Origin: JAXGXJ01 sp963829545
GTDB taxonomy: Bacteria > Actinomycetota > Thermoleophilia > RBG-16-64-13
Direction: 5' to 3'
Length of the DNA stretch: 64,000 bases
NCBI GenBank assembly: GCA_963829545.1
Contig: CAWHIX010000009.1
Coordinates: forward strand, 124,001-188,000
Shown in pieces: positions 49,361 to 58,650 of the stretch. The notes beneath the pieces were generated by a model. The model searched no databases, was not told the DNA's origin, and saw only the letters and a list, made by a program, of their open reading frames with translations. Within the stretch, counting starts at the first letter, position 1, and the number at the start of each line of letters is the position of its first letter. Both the position numbers and the translations under genes were made by a program.

Positions 49361-50164
49361 CTAGATGGCCAGACCCCCGTCCACGGGGACGATGGCCCCG
49401 GTTATGAAGGAGGATGCGTCCGAGCAAAGCCACAGGACGGCCTCACCCATGTCGTCTTGAGGATCGCCCATCCTGCGCAGGGGAACGCCTTCGACCATCC
49501 GCTCCCGCATCCCTTCCATCGAAGAGGTGATGTTGTCCGAGAGCATGGTGTTGGCGATGGGGCCGGGGCACACGCAGTTGACCCGGATACCGGACCTGGC
49601 TCCTTCGAGGGCCGCCACCTTGGTGAGCGCCACGAGACCGGTCTTGGTGGAGCCGTAGGCCGCGAATCCGGGGATCTGGCGAAACGCTTGGGCCGAAGAG
49701 CAGTTGACGATGGCACCCTTCCCCTGCTTGATCATCTGCCTCATCTCGTACTTCAGGCAGAGGTACACGCCGGTGAGGTTCACATCCAGATGCCGCAGCC
49801 ACAGTTCGGTGGATGATTCGGTGATGGGTTCTATGGGGATGCGTACCCCGTCCGGTCCGACGCCCGCGTTGTTGTAGGCGAAGTCGAGCGAGCCGTAGAG
49901 CTCGACCGTCTTCGTCACCATAGCCTCGACGTCGCTCTCTTTAGTGACGTCACACTTGATGAAGGTGGCCTCTCCTCCGGCTTCCCTGATGAGGCCGACC
50001 GTTTCGTTACCGCCTTCGATGTTGATGCCATCGGTGACGACCACCTTCGCCCCTTCGCGGGCGAACACGAGAGCAGCACCCCTTCCGATACCCGAGGCCG
50101 CCCCGGTAACCACCGCCACCTTGCCTTCGATGCCCATCCGGTTGTTCTCGCCATACCGCCTCAT
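49361..50164 (-). CDS. Short-chain dehydrogenase/reductase
   Basis: 267 residues from the ATG at 50164 (AGGGGGAGGACTT before it). TGAASGIG, NNAG, NCSSAQA, YGSTK motifs; C-terminus IVPVDGGLAI. Close paralogue of the SDR at 53918-54703 (both have the NNAG-GPDGVR stretch). It is divergent from the MFS gene. Substrate unknown. Confidence 0.85.
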   Translation of the reverse strand: MRRYGENNRMGIEGKVAVVTGAASGIGRGAALVFAREGAKVVVTDGINIEGGNETVGLIREAGGEATFIKCDVTKESDVEAMVTKTVELYGSLDFAYNNAGVGPDGVRIPIEPITESSTELWLRHLDVNLTGVYLCLKYEMRQMIKQGKGAIVNCSSAQAFRQIPGFAAYGSTKTGLVALTKVAALEGARSGIRVNCVCPGPIANTMLSDNITSSMEGMRERMVEGVPLRRMGDPQDDMGEAVLWLCSDASSFITGAIVPVDGGLAI

Positions 50165-50349
50165 AAGTCCTCCCCCTGCACTCGTGCGTGGATAAGCACA
50201 TCGTATCGTGCTCTCGTGTTCAATGCTCCTTGGGCGCGGGCACACATCCCAGTATGATGGAGCGGCTCGGCCCCAAGGGGTCGGTGGCGCCGGGCAGCCG
50301 GTCCAGAGCGGCCGGCGGGCCACAGAAAGAGCGGGCGACAGGAGTGCGG

Positions 50350-51882
50350 ATGGCGCGCAAGTGGTGGACCCTGGCCGTGGTGTGCATCGGCGTCTTCATG
50401 TTGCTCCTGGACCTCACGATCGTGAACGTGGCCTTGCCCGACATCGCCGGGTCGTTCAACTCCTCGCTCTCGGCGTTGCAGTGGGTCATCGACGCATACG
50501 CACTGGCGCTGGCCTCGCTCCTCTTGACCGCCGGCACCCTGGCCGACCGGAACGGTCGGCGGCTCCTCTTCCTCATAGGAGTAGCGATCTTCGTGGTCGG
50601 CTCGGCGCTATGCGGCTTCGCCACCGGGATGGTCGTCTTGGCCCTCTCCCGGGCGTTCCAGGGCATCGGAGGCGCCTTCATGTTCGCCACCTCACTGGCC
50701 CTGCTCTCCGAGTCGTTCAAGGGACGCGAGAGGGGTACCGCCTTCGGCGTCTTCGGAGCCATGACCGGCCTGGCGGTAGCCACCGGTCCCGTGATCGGAG
50801 GCGCGCTGGTCACGGGGCTCGGCTGGCGCTGGATATTCCTCGTCAACATCCCGGTGGGGGTCTTCGTGTTCGTGCTCGCCTGGCTAAGGGTCGACGAGTC
50901 CCGCGACCCGGAGCCGAAGCGTTTGGACCTCATCGGCTTCGTCACCTTCAGCACCGGTCTCTTCGCCCTCATCTTCGCTCTCATCCGCAGTCATCACGAT
51001 GGGTGGAGTTCGCCTATCGTGATCGGCTCGCTGATAGCCGCCGCTGTGCTTCTGGGAGCCTTCACCGCCGCGGAGCTCCTGCGCCGCGACCCCATGTTCG
51101 ACTTCAAGCTGCTGCGCGTGCCGACCTTCGATGGCGGCCTGACCGCCGCCTTCGCCATCTCGGCCGGCATCTTCTCGGTGCTTACATACCTGATCCTGTG
51201 GGTGCAAGGAATGCTGGGATTCTCAGCTCTGCAGGCCGGGGTGCGCTTTCTACCCCTGTCGCTGTCCCTATTCTTCACGGCTGCCATCGCGGGGCGGGTC
51301 ACTTCCCTGGTGCCCACCCGGCTTCTCATCGCGCCGGGCTTCGTGCTCATCGGGGTCGGGCTGCTCCTGATGCGCGGCCTGACCGTCACGTCTGACTGGA
51401 CGCACCTGGTGCCCGGGGAGATCGTCGCCGGGATAGGGGCCGGACTGGTGAACGTGCCCCTGGTGGCGACAGCGGTCGGCGTGGTGGCGCCGCGACGTGC
51501 CGGCATGGCCTCGGGTATCAACTCGACCTTCCGGCAGGTAGGCATAGCGACCGGCATCGCGGTCCTCGGGACCATCTTCGCCAGCCATATCCGCTCGAAC
51601 ATGGTCGCCGACCTGGCCGGGACCCCAGCAGGCAGCTACGCCGGCCAGATTGCGGACGCCGTCGCGAGCGGTCAGATCCGCGCCGTACTCGCCCAGGTGC
51701 CGTCCGCGGCGCAGCCGACGATCGAAGCGGCTGCCCGCGCAGGCTTCGTGGACGCGCTCAACCTGATACTTCTTATCGCCGGGGTACTGACCTTCGTCGC
51801 GGCGCTCGTCTCCTTCTTCTTGATCCGGGAGAAGGACTTCGTGGAGGGTCAGGGCAGCAGGGCGCAGAGCCCCCAGCCTTGA
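50350..51882 (+). CDS. MFS exporter, DHA2 (EmrB/QacA) family
   Basis: 510 residues from the ATG at 50350, which has AGGAGTGCGG before it. About 14 membrane helices. Family motifs: LLDLTIVNVALPDIAGSF at helix 1, LADRNGRRLLF (motif A), and GPVIGGALVTGLGWRWIFLVNIPVG (motif C region). Proton-driven export of drugs or toxic organic compounds. In a bacterium living on phenolics, a solvent or phenol efflux role is plausible. Confidence 0.9.
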   Translation: MARKWWTLAVVCIGVFMLLLDLTIVNVALPDIAGSFNSSLSALQWVIDAYALALASLLLTAGTLADRNGRRLLFLIGVAIFVVGSALCGFATGMVVLALSRAFQGIGGAFMFATSLALLSESFKGRERGTAFGVFGAMTGLAVATGPVIGGALVTGLGWRWIFLVNIPVGVFVFVLAWLRVDESRDPEPKRLDLIGFVTFSTGLFALIFALIRSHHDGWSSPIVIGSLIAAAVLLGAFTAAELLRRDPMFDFKLLRVPTFDGGLTAAFAISAGIFSVLTYLILWVQGMLGFSALQAGVRFLPLSLSLFFTAAIAGRVTSLVPTRLLIAPGFVLIGVGLLLMRGLTVTSDWTHLVPGEIVAGIGAGLVNVPLVATAVGVVAPRRAGMASGINSTFRQVGIATGIAVLGTIFASHIRSNMVADLAGTPAGSYAGQIADAVASGQIRAVLAQVPSAAQPTIEAAARAGFVDALNLILLIAGVLTFVAALVSFFLIREKDFVEGQGSRAQSPQP

Positions 51883-51894
51883 GGCGAAGACCGT

Positions 51895-52368
51895 CTATTT
51901 CAGACGTTCGCTGTAATCCGTCATCTCTAGAACTCCAGGGTCGGGAATGAGAGGGATATCGACTTCTTCTCTCTCGTAACCGTCGGTCAACATGATCTCT
52001 ACCCAAGCTACGGGTTTGTCGACTCTCTTGAAGATGAGCGGGCAGTGCGCCAGACCCGCCGGGATGGAGACTGTCGCCGGAGTAGTGATTACCTGCCGTT
52101 CTCCGCCCAGATAGAGCCAGATCTCGGCATCGAAATCCCTGATGTTGTCACCGTCTCCGCCGAAGAAGCTCAGAATGACCGGGAAATCATGGAGGTGTGG
52201 GGTAGCTTCGTTTACGTGCGCCTTCTTGACGACCGAATACAGACACTGACAGTTGGCGTTCAGTTGGTCGGGCGTACAGATGAAACCCTCGAAGACTACC
52301 CGTCCATCTCTTTCGAGCTGCCTGTAGGGCTCCCTGATTACATGTTTGTCGTACTGTGATACTTCCAT
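51895..52368 (-). CDS. Single-domain cupin protein
   Basis: 157 residues from the ATG at 52368 (AGAGGAAAGAAG before it). Cupin barrel with a first motif around ATPHLHDFPVILSFFG and a second around SIPAGLAHCPLIFKRV. Its layout resembles one half of the bicupin at 58651. Last gene of the SDR-DUF169-DUF169-cupin run. Enzymatic activity unknown; metal binding by His-x-His is likely. Confidence 0.75.
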   Translation of the reverse strand: MEVSQYDKHVIREPYRQLERDGRVVFEGFICTPDQLNANCQCLYSVVKKAHVNEATPHLHDFPVILSFFGGDGDNIRDFDAEIWLYLGGERQVITTPATVSIPAGLAHCPLIFKRVDKPVAWVEIMLTDGYEREEVDIPLIPDPGVLEMTDYSERLK

Positions 52369-52409
52369 CTTCTTTCCTCTCCGCTGAAGGTGCGCGACGC
52401 TTGACCGGC

Positions 52410-53162
52410 CTACTGTCCCCAGACCAGCTCGGGCGGAAAGTCCGCGGATATCCTGGCTTCCATGTCTTTGACCGCTTCGACGAAGCCGTCTCTCCCCAGC
52501 GTGAACCAGTGGGGTTCCCACTCCATCTCTTGTAGGTTCTCGATCATCATGGACATCATCTCGGAAGGGATGGAGATGATGATCAGGCCCTCGGGCAGCA
52601 CATGCCGGGCCTTCATGCTGAATCCCAGACCGCTGACCCCGTAGTTCAGTTCGCCCTTGAGGTACGGATAGGCGTAGAACCACGCGCAGGCCAGACAGGT
52701 GGAGCCTCTGGCGTTCCACATGCGGCCGTCCGAATAGCTGCTGGCCCTGAGGAGCACCTCCGCCTGAGCGGGGTTCGCCGTGATGATCAGTATGTCCGGA
52801 TCGAAGGTCAGGTCGTCCAACGACGCGTGGATGATGTAGCGCACCGAATCCCTCGGCAGCACGGGTACGTAGTCGTAGACCCTGCGGTTGGCAGACGGGG
52901 TCTTGAACATGGAGAACTCCGAGCCCAACTGCCCGCTGGCCATGACCGGCGGGAACCCCTCCATTCCCATGACCTGAGTCCCGCACTGTACGTTTTCCAC
53001 GGCGGCATAGAAGGGCGGGCTGGTCTGGGCCTCCTTGAACATCTCGCAGACGCCCAGGTTCTTGTCCAGTTGGCGGAGGCCCTGCGGCTTCTTCAGGGAG
53101 AAGCTGACCCCCACCGGGCTCCTCTCGAAGTCGAACTTCTTGAAGATCGAATAGTCACGCAT
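52410..53162 (-). CDS. DUF169 protein, copy A
   Basis: 250 residues, intact. Starts MRDYSIFKKFDFERSPVGVSF. Conserved cysteines occur in LGVCEMFKEAQ, VQCGTQVMG and STCLACAWF; the motif set matches copy B and the DUF169 (COG2043) family, which has no established function. The paired cysteines could hold a metal or Fe-S centre. It overlaps copy B by 8 bp, so the two may form a heteromer. Confidence 0.75.
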   Translation of the reverse strand: MRDYSIFKKFDFERSPVGVSFSLKKPQGLRQLDKNLGVCEMFKEAQTSPPFYAAVENVQCGTQVMGMEGFPPVMASGQLGSEFSMFKTPSANRRVYDYVPVLPRDSVRYIIHASLDDLTFDPDILIITANPAQAEVLLRASSYSDGRMWNARGSTCLACAWFYAYPYLKGELNYGVSGLGFSMKARHVLPEGLIIISIPSEMMSMMIENLQEMEWEPHWFTLGRDGFVEAVKDMEARISADFPPELVWGQ

Positions 53163-53907
53163 TTATCTTCTCCTCGATCTCCTTGAGTATTTCGGCGAAG
53201 CGCTTCTTGTGTTCCTCTCCCGTTATCGACTCGGAGGCCGGGTGCCAGTTCATCTTCTGCAGATTGGTCAAGATCATGGGCAGCTTCTGCCAGGGGATGG
53301 AGATGATCATGAGCCCCTGGGGCAGCACCTTCAGGGTCTGCATGCCCATGCTCATGCCGCTGATCGCATAGTTGACTTCGCCGCTCAGATACGGATACAC
53401 GTACATCCAGGAACAGGCCAGCACGGGCGTGCCTTTGGACGACCACGTCTCCCCGGTCGAATAGACCGAGGCTCTCATGATGGTCCGGGCCTGGTCGGTG
53501 TCGTCGGTCGTGACGACCAGCACGTCTGGGTCGAAGGTGATCTTGTCGAGCGGGGAGAAGACGACGCACTTGACACTGCCCGGCAACATCCTGGGAACCA
53601 GATGGTAGATCTTCTGATTGGCACGCAGTTCCTCGTAGAGGTCGTCCATCTCGCCCACCAGGCCGCTCAGAGGAACGGGGTCGAGGGGCTCCATGCCAAG
53701 TATCATCGGTTCCACGCAGTGGAGATCTTCTCTCTGGACGTAGAAGGGCTCGCCGGTCTGGGCCTCTACGAACATCTGGCAGAAGTTGAGATTCTTCTGG
53801 ATCCTCTCGATCCCCTCCGGCCTGTAGGGCAGGAACTTCACCCCCACGGGCCGTCTGCTGAGGTCGAGTTTGTCGAGTATGGCGTAGTCCAGGCTCTTGG
53901 GTTTCAC
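53155..53907 (-). CDS. DUF169 protein, copy B
   Basis: 250 residues, intact. KLDLSRRPVGVKFLPYRPEG near the start; cysteines in NFCQMFVEAQ, DLHCVEPMILG and LACSWMYVYPYL align with those of copy A, with the same length. It arose by tandem duplication and has since diverged. It starts 10 bp after the SDR gene stop. The role is unknown; linkage to an SDR and a cupin suggests small-molecule metabolism. Confidence 0.75.
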   Translation of the reverse strand: MKPKSLDYAILDKLDLSRRPVGVKFLPYRPEGIERIQKNLNFCQMFVEAQTGEPFYVQREDLHCVEPMILGMEPLDPVPLSGLVGEMDDLYEELRANQKIYHLVPRMLPGSVKCVVFSPLDKITFDPDVLVVTTDDTDQARTIMRASVYSTGETWSSKGTPVLACSWMYVYPYLSGEVNYAISGMSMGMQTLKVLPQGLMIISIPWQKLPMILTNLQKMNWHPASESITGEEHKKRFAEILKEIEEKINA

Positions 53908-53917
53908 GACGCCTCCG

Positions 53918-54703
53918 CTAACCGCAGGTCAAGCCGCCATCGATGCCAAGACACTGGCCGGTGATGAAAGCAGCCTTGTCGGAGCAGAGATACATGACTG
54001 CTTCCGCTACATCCTCCGGGAAGCCGATGCGGTGCAGGGGAAGCTGAGTGGTGATTCTGTCGGCCTCTGCGGGCGTTGTGCCCGTGAGGTGCTGCCACAG
54101 CAGGGTGTTCTGAATGGGCCCGGGCCGGACCGCGTTCACGCGGATGCCGTACGCCCCGCCCTCCAGGGCCGCGGACCTGGTGAGGTTGTCCTGGCCCGCC
54201 TTGCTGGAGTTGTAGGCACAGAAATCCGGGCCCGGTTTCACCGCCGCGCCGGAGGAGGTGTTGACGATGGCGCCGCCGCTCCCCTGCTTCATCATCTGCG
54301 CCAGCTCGTATTTGAGACAGAGGAAGACACCGGTGAGGTTGATACCGATGGTGCGGTTCCAGATGTCCACCGGCAGATCGACGATGCTGCCCAGGGGGAC
54401 CCGGACACCGTCCGGACCGATGCCGGCGTTGTTGAACGCGTAGTCCAGCCGGCCATAGGCCTCCACGCACTCGTCCACCATGGCCCGCACTTCGTCGTCC
54501 TTCGAGACGTCACACTGCACGAAGAGCGCCTCTCCACCGGCGTCCTCGATCAACTTGACGGTCTCGTTGCCCCCTGCGACGTTCCGCGACGTGGCCACGA
54601 CCACCCTGGCGCCCTCGCGGGCGAACAGTTGGGCGGTTACCCTCCCGATTCCCGTAGCGCCACCGGTGACCAGGGCCACCTTACCCTCGAACATCCCACT
54701 CAT
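53918..54703 (-). CDS. Short-chain dehydrogenase/reductase
   Basis: 261 residues from the ATG at 54703 (GGAGGATTCG before it). TGGATGIG, NNAG, NTSSGAA and YNSSK motifs; C-terminus LGIDGGLTCG. First gene of the DUF169/cupin operon. Paralogue of the SDR at 49361. A further upstream ATG at 54715 is possible. Confidence 0.85.
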   Translation of the reverse strand: MSGMFEGKVALVTGGATGIGRVTAQLFAREGARVVVATSRNVAGGNETVKLIEDAGGEALFVQCDVSKDDEVRAMVDECVEAYGRLDYAFNNAGIGPDGVRVPLGSIVDLPVDIWNRTIGINLTGVFLCLKYELAQMMKQGSGGAIVNTSSGAAVKPGPDFCAYNSSKAGQDNLTRSAALEGGAYGIRVNAVRPGPIQNTLLWQHLTGTTPAEADRITTQLPLHRIGFPEDVAEAVMYLCSDKAAFITGQCLGIDGGLTCG

Positions 54704-54790
54704 CGAATCCTCCATGTTCACGCGCGACATGCCCATGGTCTCAGCGACCCGGTAGGCCGGACAGACTCTCCCGCAGGCGGTGCTAGAATG

Positions 54791-56098
54791 CTACTTGCCC
54801 GTCATCAGGTTCGGCAGCCATAGCGACAGTTCCGGAAAGGCGACCAGCACGGCCAGAAAGGCCAACAAGCAGACCAGGAAAGGCGCCACGCCTTTCAGTA
54901 TCTGGCCGGTAGGGATATTGAATATCGTCCTCACCGCGAAAAGGTCCGTGCCCATGGGCGGCGTGATGAGGCCGATCTGCGTGTTGACGCAGAACAGCAC
55001 CGTGAACCATATGGGGTCGAAGCCCAGACTTTGATCAGCGGCATGAAGATCGGTATGGTGAGCAGGGTGATGGTGATGGGATCGAGGATGCACCCCAGTA
55101 TCAGCACGATGACGTTGATGATGACGATGACCATGATCGGGGGTATGGACGAGTTGCCACGATGTCCTGCAGCCCGGAAGCCACGTTGGTGCTGCCCAGA
55201 ACATAGGTGAAGAAGTTGGCGGCAAAGATGATGAACAGGATCATGCCGTTGATCATCGCCGCTTCCCGCAGGGCCTCCCTCAGCCCCGTCCAGCGCATCT
55301 TGAAGAACGACGACCGCGATGATCAGGGTGACCACCACGCCCACGCCCGCCGTCTCCGTAGCCGTGCCGATACCGGCGTAGATGCACACCAAAATGCTGC
55401 CCATGACCACGATGATCGGCCAGATCCCCTTGATGAGCGCCGAATCTCTCGCTCCACGAGACGCTGTATCCCTTCGGCGCCAGGCCGGGCCTGAGATAGG
55501 CCATGGCTATGGCGGGTACCGCCAAGAACACCATGCAGGATGAGACCGGGAATGATCCCGGCGATGAACAGCTTGCCTATCGACTGGCCTGCGATCACCC
55601 CGACGATGATGAAGGTGGCGCTGGGCGGGATCAGCGGGCCGAGCGCGCCCCCGGCGAGGAGCGCCCCCAGGCCGTATCCTCGGTCATACCCTTGGCGGTC
55701 GAATTCCGGCACGGCCACCTTGCCGACCACGATGATCGTGGCCGCGCTGGTGCCCAGAGTCGATGCGAGCACGCCCTCGCCGATAATACCTGCCGCGACC
55801 AGGCCGCCTCTGACCCTGGAGAGCCAGTAACTGGCGGCCCTGAACACTCCTGCACCCATCCCCGACGTCGCGATGATCGTTCCCAGCAGCACGAACAGCG
55901 GCAGCGCCGTCCATGAGAGGTTGAAACCAGTGCTGAAGGGCGACGCGCCGGCCTTTGAAGCGCGGGAGCGCCGTAGCCGAGAAGGGCGCCGAAGATCCCG
56001 GCGAAGCCCAGCGAATAGACGATGGGCACTCCGATCATCATCAATACGAACAACGCTGCTACGACGATGCCACCGGTAAGTGCTGGGTCCAGCCCCAT
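54791..56098 (-). CDS. dctM: TRAP transporter large permease DctM (second set), heavily frameshifted
   Basis: About 435 residues if at least five frame changes (near 55955, 55550, 55455, 55300, 55150 and 55040) are repaired. Recognisable parts: VLMMIGVPIVYSLGFAG, LSTLGTSAATIIVVG-type segments, GPLIPPSATFIIVGV, QIGLITPPMGTDLF and the end SLWLPNLM. All segments are present in the right order, which favours sequence error, but a decayed gene cannot be excluded. It is unusually far (182 bp) from its dctQ. Confidence 0.75.
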
Positions 56099-56280
56099 GA
56101 GCCGTCCTTTTCAGTCCGATGAACGCTTGACATCAGTCTTCAATTGTCTTCCGTGTGCTTCCCGCGATCTTCCGATTTGACCTCACCTGGTTCAGTGGAC
56201 GCTTAGCTTAACCACTAATCTGTCTTCTAATCTACAGTTGGATTCGCTTATCTTCTCGGACCGTCCCTCCGACAGATGTA

Positions 56281-56766
56281 TCACGCGTGAACCAGCTGCG
56301 ATACCAGGGTAAGAAGAAGCCAGAACATTGTCATCGGTATCAGAAGCTTCATCGGCCACAGCGGCTCCTGCCAAGCCGACTGACTGGTCTCACCCACTGG
56401 AAAGAATAGAGGAATATGCCCCAACTCTTCCAGACAACCATGGAACGAACATAATCGCCAAGACAGAGTCGTGAATATATCGCCGATTATGTTCTGCCAT
56501 TTCGGCGGTAAGTGACCAATGATCCAGTCGACACGCAGGTTGCGCCTATCCCACTGGATGCCTGGTAGTGACAGCAAATGCAGGCTAACCAAAAATATGA
56601 TACTCAGTTCATAGGTATATGGATCCGGCTCATCGAATATATAGCGCTTCCCCACACCGTAGGTAGTCAGGATGCCGATTATCAGGATCAGGACGCCGCT
56701 GACGACCATCCCCCAGTCGCCTACCTTCTCGACTACGCGATCTGCCTTGACCAAAAATCTCTTCAC
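56281..56766 (-). CDS. dctQ: TRAP transporter small permease DctQ (second set)
   Basis: 161 residues, four helices (VVSGVLILIIGILTTYGVG; SIIFLVSLHLLSL; and two towards the C-terminus ending MTMFWLLLTLVSQLVHA), with GKRYIFDEPDPYTYELS after helix 1. Its DNA, and the 182-bp gap after it (56099-56280), are visibly richer in A and T than the neighbours. The gap contains no gene that I can see. Confidence 0.8.
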   Translation of the reverse strand: MKRFLVKADRVVEKVGDWGMVVSGVLILIIGILTTYGVGKRYIFDEPDPYTYELSIIFLVSLHLLSLPGIQWDRRNLRVDWIIGHLPPKWQNIIGDIFTTLSWRLCSFHGCLEELGHIPLFFPVGETSQSAWQEPLWPMKLLIPMTMFWLLLTLVSQLVHA

Positions 56767-56778
56767 GGTTCACTCCTC

Positions 56779-56816
56779 GCCCCGCCGCCTGCCCCGGTTG
56801 GGGCAGGCGGCGGGGC
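56779..56816 (-). terminator. Intercistronic 17-bp hairpin between second dctP and dctQ
   Basis: GCCCCGCCGCCTGCCCC, GGTT loop, exact complement. It lies between the dctP stop (56830) and the dctQ start (56766), the same position as the hairpin in the first TRAP operon. Confidence 0.75.
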
Positions 56817-56829
56817 GGCGCATGTCCGG

Positions 56830-57949
56830 TTAGTCCATGTAGGGGTATTTCTCGTCGAGCTGCTGGTGGTCTGCTCTTACCAGGTCCGCGGTGGCCTGGT
56901 CGACGCCGCCCAGCAGTTCCTCGGTGTAGGGCTGCACCTTCTCCGCCCATGTGACACGTTCTGCACCGGGCAGCGGGTAGACGGTCATGCCTATGCCGGC
57001 CATGGTGTCGTAGTTCTCGTGGTAGAGCTTGATCATGTTCGCGTTGATGGCTGCCTGCGCGTCGAGGCCGATCTTGTCGAAGATGGCCTTGATGTCATCG
57101 GGCATGCTCGTTGTAGACATCCATGTTGATCCAGGCGCCGATGCTTGCCGGCGTCAGGTAGGCCCGGGTGATGTTCTCGGCGACTTCGTTCAGCTTGAAC
57201 ATGATGACCATCGAGCCGGACTGCAGGGTGGCTTCGATGACCCCCTTCTGCAGGGCCTGGTAGCCTTCGGAGAAGTCCAGGGCCACGCCGGCGCCACCCA
57301 GCAGTTCAACCACTTTGGCGGTGACCGGGGAAATGGTCTGGCAGAGCAGGCCGTCCCAGTCGGCCAGTGTCTTCACCGGATCGATGCCGATGACATCGAG
57401 ACCCTGACAGGTGAAGTTGTAGACGGTCTTCATGTTGTGCGCGGTCAAGGCCTTGTCATAGATGGGCGTCATCATGACGTTGTACTCGGCGTCGGCCTCG
57501 ATGCTGTTCACCGAGAAGGGCAACTCGGCCAGCATGAATTCGGGGACGATGCTCCCGAACACGGCGGTAGGCCAGCCGGCTATTTCCACGCCGCCGGTGC
57601 GGACGGCCTCAAAACTATCGGCATCGCGAGCAGCGAGCCCGCCGGGTGCAATTCGATGACGTACTGAGTCTGGGCCGCGTTGAACGGGTCGATGAAATTC
57701 TGCTGGATGTTGTCGGTGACCGGGTCGCCCACCGGCCACGGCACCGCCATTCTCAGGACCTTAACATCGCCGCGATGCCTGAGCGGCCGTGGTCTCGGTC
57801 GGGGCCGCGGTGGTATCGGTGGGCGCCGCAGTGGTCTCGGTCGGGGCAGCGGTGGTCTCAGTCGTCTCCTCGTCGCCGCAGGCGGCCACAGAACCCACGA
57901 GCGACACGAGCAGCAATGCCGCAATCAGAATGAATATGGATCTTTTCAT
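56830..57949 (-). CDS. dctP: TRAP transporter substrate-binding protein DctP (second set)
   Basis: About 373 residues with three frame changes (near 57770, 57615 and 57115). Signal peptide MKRSIFILIAALLLVSLVG with lipobox SVAACG, Thr/Pro-rich linker, then a DctP-type domain (VLRMAVPWPVGDPVTDNIQQ; PSVNS-like FSVNSIEADAEYN; LQKGVIEATLQSGSM). The ATG at 57949 follows AATGAGGGTGTA. Extracytoplasmic lipid-anchored receptor for an organic anion, different in sequence from the first DctP. Confidence 0.82.
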
Positions 57950-58650
57950 TACACCCTCATTAGTCCCTCGATGCCTCTGTGATTCACTGATCCCGGCTGT
58001 CACGATTCTTGGGCGACAGACCTCCTTTGCCAAAACTCGGGATACCATCAAAGCGCGTAGGGCACGTGTCCGCGGATAGGGACTCGGGTCGAAGCACAAT
58101 CTGCGATCCAAGAGGCGCTGATCCGGAGCCCGCCGTCGTGGTCTTGCTCGCAAAGGCAGCTGGCCACAAGTGCTCGCCTGGTTGACCGTCAATATGCCCC
58201 CTCCTCCTGTGCCTGACCTAGAACACATACAGTGCGCTGAGACACACATACTGAGGACGCCTGATTGTCGCCATGCAAGCTTGCGACAATCAGGTGCGAC
58301 TGGCCGCTCGATCACCATAACGCGCACCAACCGTCCCGTCAAGAAATTGCTTAAATAGACTTAACTGCTGACCGACCGCTCTGGACTATACGGGGGAATG
58401 GACACTTCCCAGACTGAGGCGAAGCAGCCACGACATTCCCAGCGTCCGGCGCAGCGTCGGGCTCTCATCGGGCGATTCAGACACTTAGTTAAATCTTACG
58501 AACTTCTTGACTCCCGCAGTCCGTCACGAGTATTGTGGATGTAGGACGGATGGCCGGCCGAGCGCTCTTCGCAAGGACCCTCCTCACTTCCGGGCAACGG
58601 CTGGCATGGGTCGGCAACAGCCGCAAGCTACGGACAGAAAGGATGACCTG
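57950..58650. other. Long divergent regulatory region between dctP2 and the bicupin gene
   Basis: 700 bp without a supportable gene. It holds the 11-bp inverted repeat at 58261-58293 and two AT-rich boxes, GCTTAAATAGACTTAACT (58349-58366) and AGTTAAATCTTA (58487-58498), each likely part of a promoter or operator for one of the divergent genes. Confidence 0.5.
58261..58293. promoter_or_regulatory. 11-bp perfect inverted repeat
   Basis: CTGATTGTCGC and GCGACAATCAG around an 11-bp spacer (CATGCAAGCTT). It has no U-run, and the centre-to-centre distance of about 22 bp (two helical turns) suits a dimeric regulator better than a terminator. Confidence 0.5.

Noticed and set aside
54791..56098. dctM2 as a certain pseudogene
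   Set aside because: All segments are in order and conserved; with so many breaks elsewhere, sequence error is the simpler reading.
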